From Nitrososphaerota archaeon (GTDB taxonomy: Archaea; Thermoproteota; Nitrososphaeria_A; Caldarchaeales; Wolframiiraptoraceae), in NCBI GenBank assembly GCA_021160205.1, contig JAGHCZ010000059.1:1-8073 (forward strand): a DNA stretch of 8,073 bases. The letters run 5' to 3'. The translations under genes were made by a program, and so were the position numbers. Under the pieces are notes generated by a model, which did not search any database, was not told the origin of the DNA, and worked only from the letters and a program-made list of their open reading frames with translations. Below, piece after piece: positions 4,954 through 8,073 of this stretch; within the stretch, counting starts at the first letter, position 1; every line of letters starts with the position of its first letter.

Positions 4954-6065
4954 GAGCCATTACCTCCTCTCTCAAAAATTATTTGATAGCGCTTGAAGAA
5001 TTCGCCCATCAATATGAATAGAAAGATTATCGCCTGAATCATTTGAGTCGCGGCCTTCGGAACGTTCATCGAAGCCTGCAAGCTTTCTCCAGCGGTCAGT
5101 AATCCCCCGAAAAACAGGCTTGCGACAACGATCAACCAAGGATTTAATCCCGCCAAGGCCGCTACGATTATCGCCGTATATCCGTAGCCCGGAGAAGCTC
5201 TCGGCCTCAGTCTTCCTATGATCCCGCTGACTATTGAGAGTCCCCCTATGCCGGCAAGTCCTCCAGAGAGAAATGATCCGAGCATAATAACTCTTGAGAC
5301 GTTGATCCCAGCGTATTTAGCGACGTTAAGGCTGTGGCCCACCACGTTTATCTCGAATCCGATTTTAGTATATTTCATGACGAAGAACACGGCTGCGGCG
5401 GCTAGAATCGAGATAAGAAGACCCGTGTAAGCAGGGCTATCAAGTACAAAGATGAACTTGGCATAATTCGGGAAGGCGATTGAAAGGGGGAATCCGTATC
5501 CTTTGGGATCTCTCCACGGCCCATGTATTAAGTAATCAACGATCAATATCGCGACGTAGTTCAGCATTAGGGTGGTCAATATCTCGTTCACATTCAGCTT
5601 ACTCTTTAGGAAAGACGTTATGAGACACCATACCCCCCCTAAAAGAAAGGACGAAATCGTCATCAAGGGCAAAAGAAGATACTCGTTAAATGCTCCGTAA
5701 TAAACGTGAAGCAAAACAACCCCCGTCGCCGCTATCATCCCCATATATATTTGACCTTCGGCGCCTATGTTCCAGAAATTCATCTTAAACGCTATCGCAA
5801 TCCCCAGAGCGCTTAAGCATATTGGGATCGACTGTTTAACGCTTTCGAAGAGCAGTCTAGGGACGATGAACGCCCTCGCCATCACCGCAAATGCTTCAAA
5901 GGCGTTTATTCCCATAAGCGTGAGGATCACGGCGACGGCGGCGAATGAGAGGAGAATCGCTAGGACCGTCGTTAAAATCGATATATGTCTCGGATACGTT
6001 AGCCTTCGTTCAATCTTGATGCTTCCGAATTTCGTTCGTATTTTCAGAGACATTTTCCGAGTCAC
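4950..6065 (-). CDS. BMP-type nucleoside ABC transporter, first permease subunit (YufP/NupP-like)
   Basis: This 371-residue membrane protein is the partner permease. The basic N-terminus (1-26) is followed by hydrophobic segments at about 29-51, 78-92, 104-120, 129-150, 160-178, 211-229, 258-278, 297-320 and 338-353. Family hallmarks are FKMNFWNIGAEGQIYMG (93-109), LNVNEILTTLMLNYVA (157-172), the predicted ATPase-contact loop GFEINVVGHSLNVAKYAGI (236-254), and GYGYTAIIVAALAGLNPW (293-310). The GTG start at 6063-6065 overlaps the ATPase TGA stop as GTGA, so translation is probably coupled. ATG at codon 5 is an alternative start. The long polar segment at 180-205 is presumably outside the membrane. 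Substrate is inferred from the family; relatives in Bacillus and Lactococcus import nucleosides, and a sugar substrate cannot be excluded. Confidence 0.92.
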   Translation of the reverse strand: MTRKMSLKIRTKFGSIKIERRLTYPRHISILTTVLAILLSFAAVAVILTLMGINAFEAFAVMARAFIVPRLLFESVKQSIPICLSALGIAIAFKMNFWNIGAEGQIYMGMIAATGVVLLHVYYGAFNEYLLLPLMTISSFLLGGVWCLITSFLKSKLNVNEILTTLMLNYVAILIVDYLIHGPWRDPKGYGFPLSIAFPNYAKFIFVLDSPAYTGLLISILAAAAVFFVMKYTKIGFEINVVGHSLNVAKYAGINVSRVIMLGSFLSGGLAGIGGLSIVSGIIGRLRPRASPGYGYTAIIVAALAGLNPWLIVVASLFFGGLLTAGESLQASMNVPKAATQMIQAIIFLFILMGEFFKRYQIIFERGGNGS

Positions 6066-7591
6066 CGAGCTTGGGCGACGGCTTTAGACATGAGTAAACC
6101 TATTTTTTCAACATTTGCTTCTTCTCGGCTTAAAACTCCCGTAATTCTTCCTTCCAACATGACGGCGATTCGATCGCTCAGCATGAGTATCTCGTCTAAG
6201 TCTTCGGAGATGAATAAGATCCCTGAGCCTAGTTCCCTATATCTCAGTAACGTCTTATGAACAAATTCCGTAGCCCCAACATCGAGACCCTTTGTCGGAT
6301 AAGCAGCAATTATCAATTTCGGCGCGCCCCCGCCTATCAAGCCCGACAATTCTCTCGCAAGGATTAATCTCTGCAGATTTCCACCCGAAAGAGATCTAGC
6401 CTTCGCAAAGATGCTCGAGGTCATTATCTCGAATTCCTTAACGAGTTTCTCCGTCTCCTCGAATATCTTCTTCCAGTTTAAAAGGAGCTTATTCGAATAC
6501 GGTGGATACCTGTATGCCTTGAGAAATAGGTTATCAGCAATTCTAAGATCTTTTACGATTCCCCATCGCGTACTTTCTGGGGGGATGTACGCTACTCCGA
6601 GCTCTATTATCTCTTTAACGTTCTTATTCGTTACGTCAACTCCGTCGATCATCACTTTTCCTTTAGTCGCCTTTCTTAATCCGATCATCACTTCTGCTAA
6701 CTCTACTTGACCATTTCCGCTTACTCCGGCTATTCCAACGATCTCCCCTTTTCTAATCGTTAAGTTTACTTTTCTTAAGGCCAGAACGCCTTTATCGCTT
6801 AAGGCTTCGAGATCGATTAGTTTGGCGATTTCAGGACCGGGCTTAGATTCGGCTTTCTCAATTTTGAGGATCACCGGCCTTCCAACCATATAGTTCGCGA
6901 GCTCAACGGGGCTGGTTTCCGCCGTGTTCTTCGTTATGATTACTTTTCCTCTTCTCATCACCGTTACGCGATCACTGACCTCCATCACCTCGTTTAATTT
7001 ATGGGTGATGAATATTATGCCCTTGCCCTCCGAAGCCATTCTTCTCAAAGCTTTAAAGAGGCGCCTGGTTTCTTGAGGAGTTAAAACGGATGTCGGCTCA
7101 TCTAAAATGAGTATATCAGCTCCTCTGTAAAGTATCTTCAACAACTCTACTTGCTGTTTTTCTCCCGCGGATAGCTGCCACACCTTCATTCTAGGATCTA
7201 TTTTCCATCCGTAAACTTCCGCAAGTCTTTTTATTTTTTCCTCATGCCTCTCGAAATCTATTTTGAATTCGAGGTCTTTGGCTCCCAAAATTATGTTTTC
7301 GAGAACCGTGTGAGATTCTATGAGCCTGAAATTTTGATGAACCATGCCTATTCCTAGCTCAATCGCGTCTTTCGGAGATTTCAGATGAACGCGTTTATTC
7401 TTTACATAGATTTCTCCTTCATTTGGCTTGTAAAGCCCGTAGAGAACGTTCATGAGCGTGGTTTTTCCAGCTCCGTTCTCCCCCAAAAGGGCGTGAACTT
7501 CCCCTCTCTTCAGCGTGAAGTCTACATGATCATTTGCGACGACTCCCGGAAACCTCTTAACTATCCCCCGTAAAACGACTAAATCCTCCAA
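6062..7591 (-). CDS. BMP-type nucleoside ABC transporter, double-domain ATP-binding protein (YufO/NupO-like)
   Basis: This 509-residue protein has two tandem ABC ATPase domains and sits on the cytoplasmic face to power import. Domain 1 is complete: Walker A GENGAGKTT (37-45), Q-loop VHQNF (84-88), signature SAGEKQQ (141-147), Walker B LILDEPT (161-167) and H-loop ITHKLNE (195-201). Domain 2 is degenerate in the way usual for RbsA/MglA/BMP ATPases: the P-loop is GVSGNGQVEL without Lys-Thr (289-298), Walker B reads IIAAYPTKGLD (427-437) and the H-loop His is replaced in ISEDLDE (461-467). Its signature LSGGNLQR (401-408) is intact, so one of the two composite sites should hydrolyse ATP. The start is TTG at 7589-7591, with AGGTG (7599-7603) 7 nt upstream. 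It lies 73 bp downstream of the binding-protein gene and overlaps the next permease by 4 bp. Confidence 0.95.
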   Translation of the reverse strand: MEDLVVLRGIVKRFPGVVANDHVDFTLKRGEVHALLGENGAGKTTLMNVLYGLYKPNEGEIYVKNKRVHLKSPKDAIELGIGMVHQNFRLIESHTVLENIILGAKDLEFKIDFERHEEKIKRLAEVYGWKIDPRMKVWQLSAGEKQQVELLKILYRGADILILDEPTSVLTPQETRRLFKALRRMASEGKGIIFITHKLNEVMEVSDRVTVMRRGKVIITKNTAETSPVELANYMVGRPVILKIEKAESKPGPEIAKLIDLEALSDKGVLALRKVNLTIRKGEIVGIAGVSGNGQVELAEVMIGLRKATKGKVMIDGVDVTNKNVKEIIELGVAYIPPESTRWGIVKDLRIADNLFLKAYRYPPYSNKLLLNWKKIFEETEKLVKEFEIMTSSIFAKARSLSGGNLQRLILARELSGLIGGGAPKLIIAAYPTKGLDVGATEFVHKTLLRYRELGSGILFISEDLDEILMLSDRIAVMLEGRITGVLSREEANVEKIGLLMSKAVAQAR

Positions 7592-7598
7592 CCCGATG

Positions 7599-7649
7599 CA
7601 CCTTTAGCCTTCCTTCAACAAAAAATGGAGATGAATGAGGCGTAAAAGC
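7599..7649 (-). promoter_or_regulatory. ATPase ribosome-binding site in a 73-bp intergenic gap with T6 tract and possible stem
   Basis: The gap between the binding-protein stop and the ATPase TTG holds AGGTG (7599-7603). A six-T run on the minus strand (7620-7625) could cause partial termination. The 7639-7649 segment (GCTTTTACGCC on the minus strand) can pair with 7600-7609 (GGCTAAAGGT), with one bulge and two wobbles, burying the ribosome-binding site. Either would favour more binding protein than ATPase, but both are visual predictions. Confidence 0.25.
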
Positions 7650-7664
7650 ATTTGGATCCTTCAG

Positions 7665-8073
7665 CTACTTCGGCAGCGGCTCCACGATGTATTCTACTAG
7701 CCAGTCCATGTTCCAGAGCATGTCGTGGTCTGCGCGCTCTCCGTTCTTTATCCTGACCTCTCCGTTTTGGTCCTTTATCGGCTCATCTAAGTTTCCTTCG
7801 ATGCTGAAGGGCTCGAAGAGCAGTTCCTTCATCTCCTCATACCTCTTCTTGATCTCAAGCTGCCACTCATCAGGAATAGCGGGGTTCAGCGGCGCTAGGT
7901 AGACCACGCCCTCGGATTGGCCAGCCGTGCTTTTCTCGACGGGTTTTCTCCACCTATACGGTATGTAGTCTCCAATTCTCGCCCAAATATCTACTGGTAT
8001 CCAGCTGTTAGTCGCGACCATCCTGTAGAAATCTAGGTAGATCGGACCCCAGTTCGCGATCTGGCCCGTTAGA
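7665..8073 (-). CDS. BMP-family ABC transporter substrate-binding protein, C-terminal part (N-terminus beyond window)
   Basis: The reading frame is open to the right edge, so the 135 visible residues are the C-terminus of a longer gene; BMP proteins are usually about 330-400 residues. The ATG at 8019-8021 is internal, because the upstream frame continues with GQIANWGPIYLDFYR. That stretch resembles the NWG..Y region before the last lobe of Bmp/PnrA-like proteins. The end matches the family pattern: a long helix (EWQLEIKKRYEEMKELL), then EGNLDEPIKDQNGEVRIKNG, then the closing helix LWNMDWLVEYIVEPLPK. The protein would capture the substrate (purine nucleosides in characterised relatives) outside the membrane and deliver it to the two permeases downstream. 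The signal or lipoprotein anchor and the operon promoter are outside the window. Confidence 0.85.
   Translation of the reverse strand, partial: LTGQIANWGPIYLDFYRMVATNSWIPVDIWARIGDYIPYRWRKPVEKSTAGQSEGVVYLAPLNPAIPDEWQLEIKKRYEEMKELLFEPFSIEGNLDEPIKDQNGEVRIKNGERADHDMLWNMDWLVEYIVEPLPK

Noticed and set aside
8019..8021. ATG as the true start of a 118-residue protein
   Set aside because: The frame stays open to the window edge and upstream residues (GQIANWGPIYLDF) continue the BMP family pattern, so this Met is internal.

Overview
The window reads as a piece of an archaeal chromosome, probably from a thermophile. It carries three genes of the archaeal/eukaryotic information-processing type: Nep1 (rRNA pseudouridine N1-methyltransferase), the RNase P protein Rpp21/Rnp4 and ribosomal protein S19e. 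The tRNA gene has almost all-GC stems and no encoded CCA. Start codons are mostly TTG or GTG, and AT-rich TATA-like boxes sit about 25 bp before several starts. Lineage is not settled; a TACK-type archaeon (Thermoproteota or relatives) is a guess. The window is gene-dense, with no CRISPR array, insertion sequence or integrase and no gene-free stretch over 300 bases.

Left part (1-2375): a tRNA-Gly(GCC) gene on the minus strand, then two divergently transcribed DUF72 (YecE-like TIM-barrel) genes. The minus-strand one carries a tail resembling DUF2795. The plus-strand one is fused to a C-terminal SWIM-type zinc finger with an H-x-C...C-x-H ligand set. A perfect 10-bp inverted repeat lies in the shared promoter region. 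This uncharacterised pair is the best candidate here for something new; the zinc finger hints at a nucleic-acid-related role, but that is inference.

Middle (2406-3976): nep1 on the minus strand, divergent from rnp4 and rps19e on the plus strand. A perfect 7-bp-arm inverted repeat lies in the 58-bp divergent promoter, and a hairpin followed by five T's lies between rnp4 and rps19e. The grouping makes sense because Nep1 modifies small-subunit rRNA and yeast genetics links Nep1 to Rps19 assembly, while Rnp4 is part of RNase P, which matures tRNA.

Right part (3973-8073): a minus-strand operon for a BMP-family (nucleoside-type) ABC importer, in the order substrate-binding protein (its N-terminus lies beyond the window), double-domain ATPase, permease, permease. 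The last three genes are joined by 4-bp overlaps (GTGA and ATGA), which suggests translational coupling. The last permease and rps19e are convergent and overlap by 4 bp at their stop codons, leaving no room for a terminator between them.
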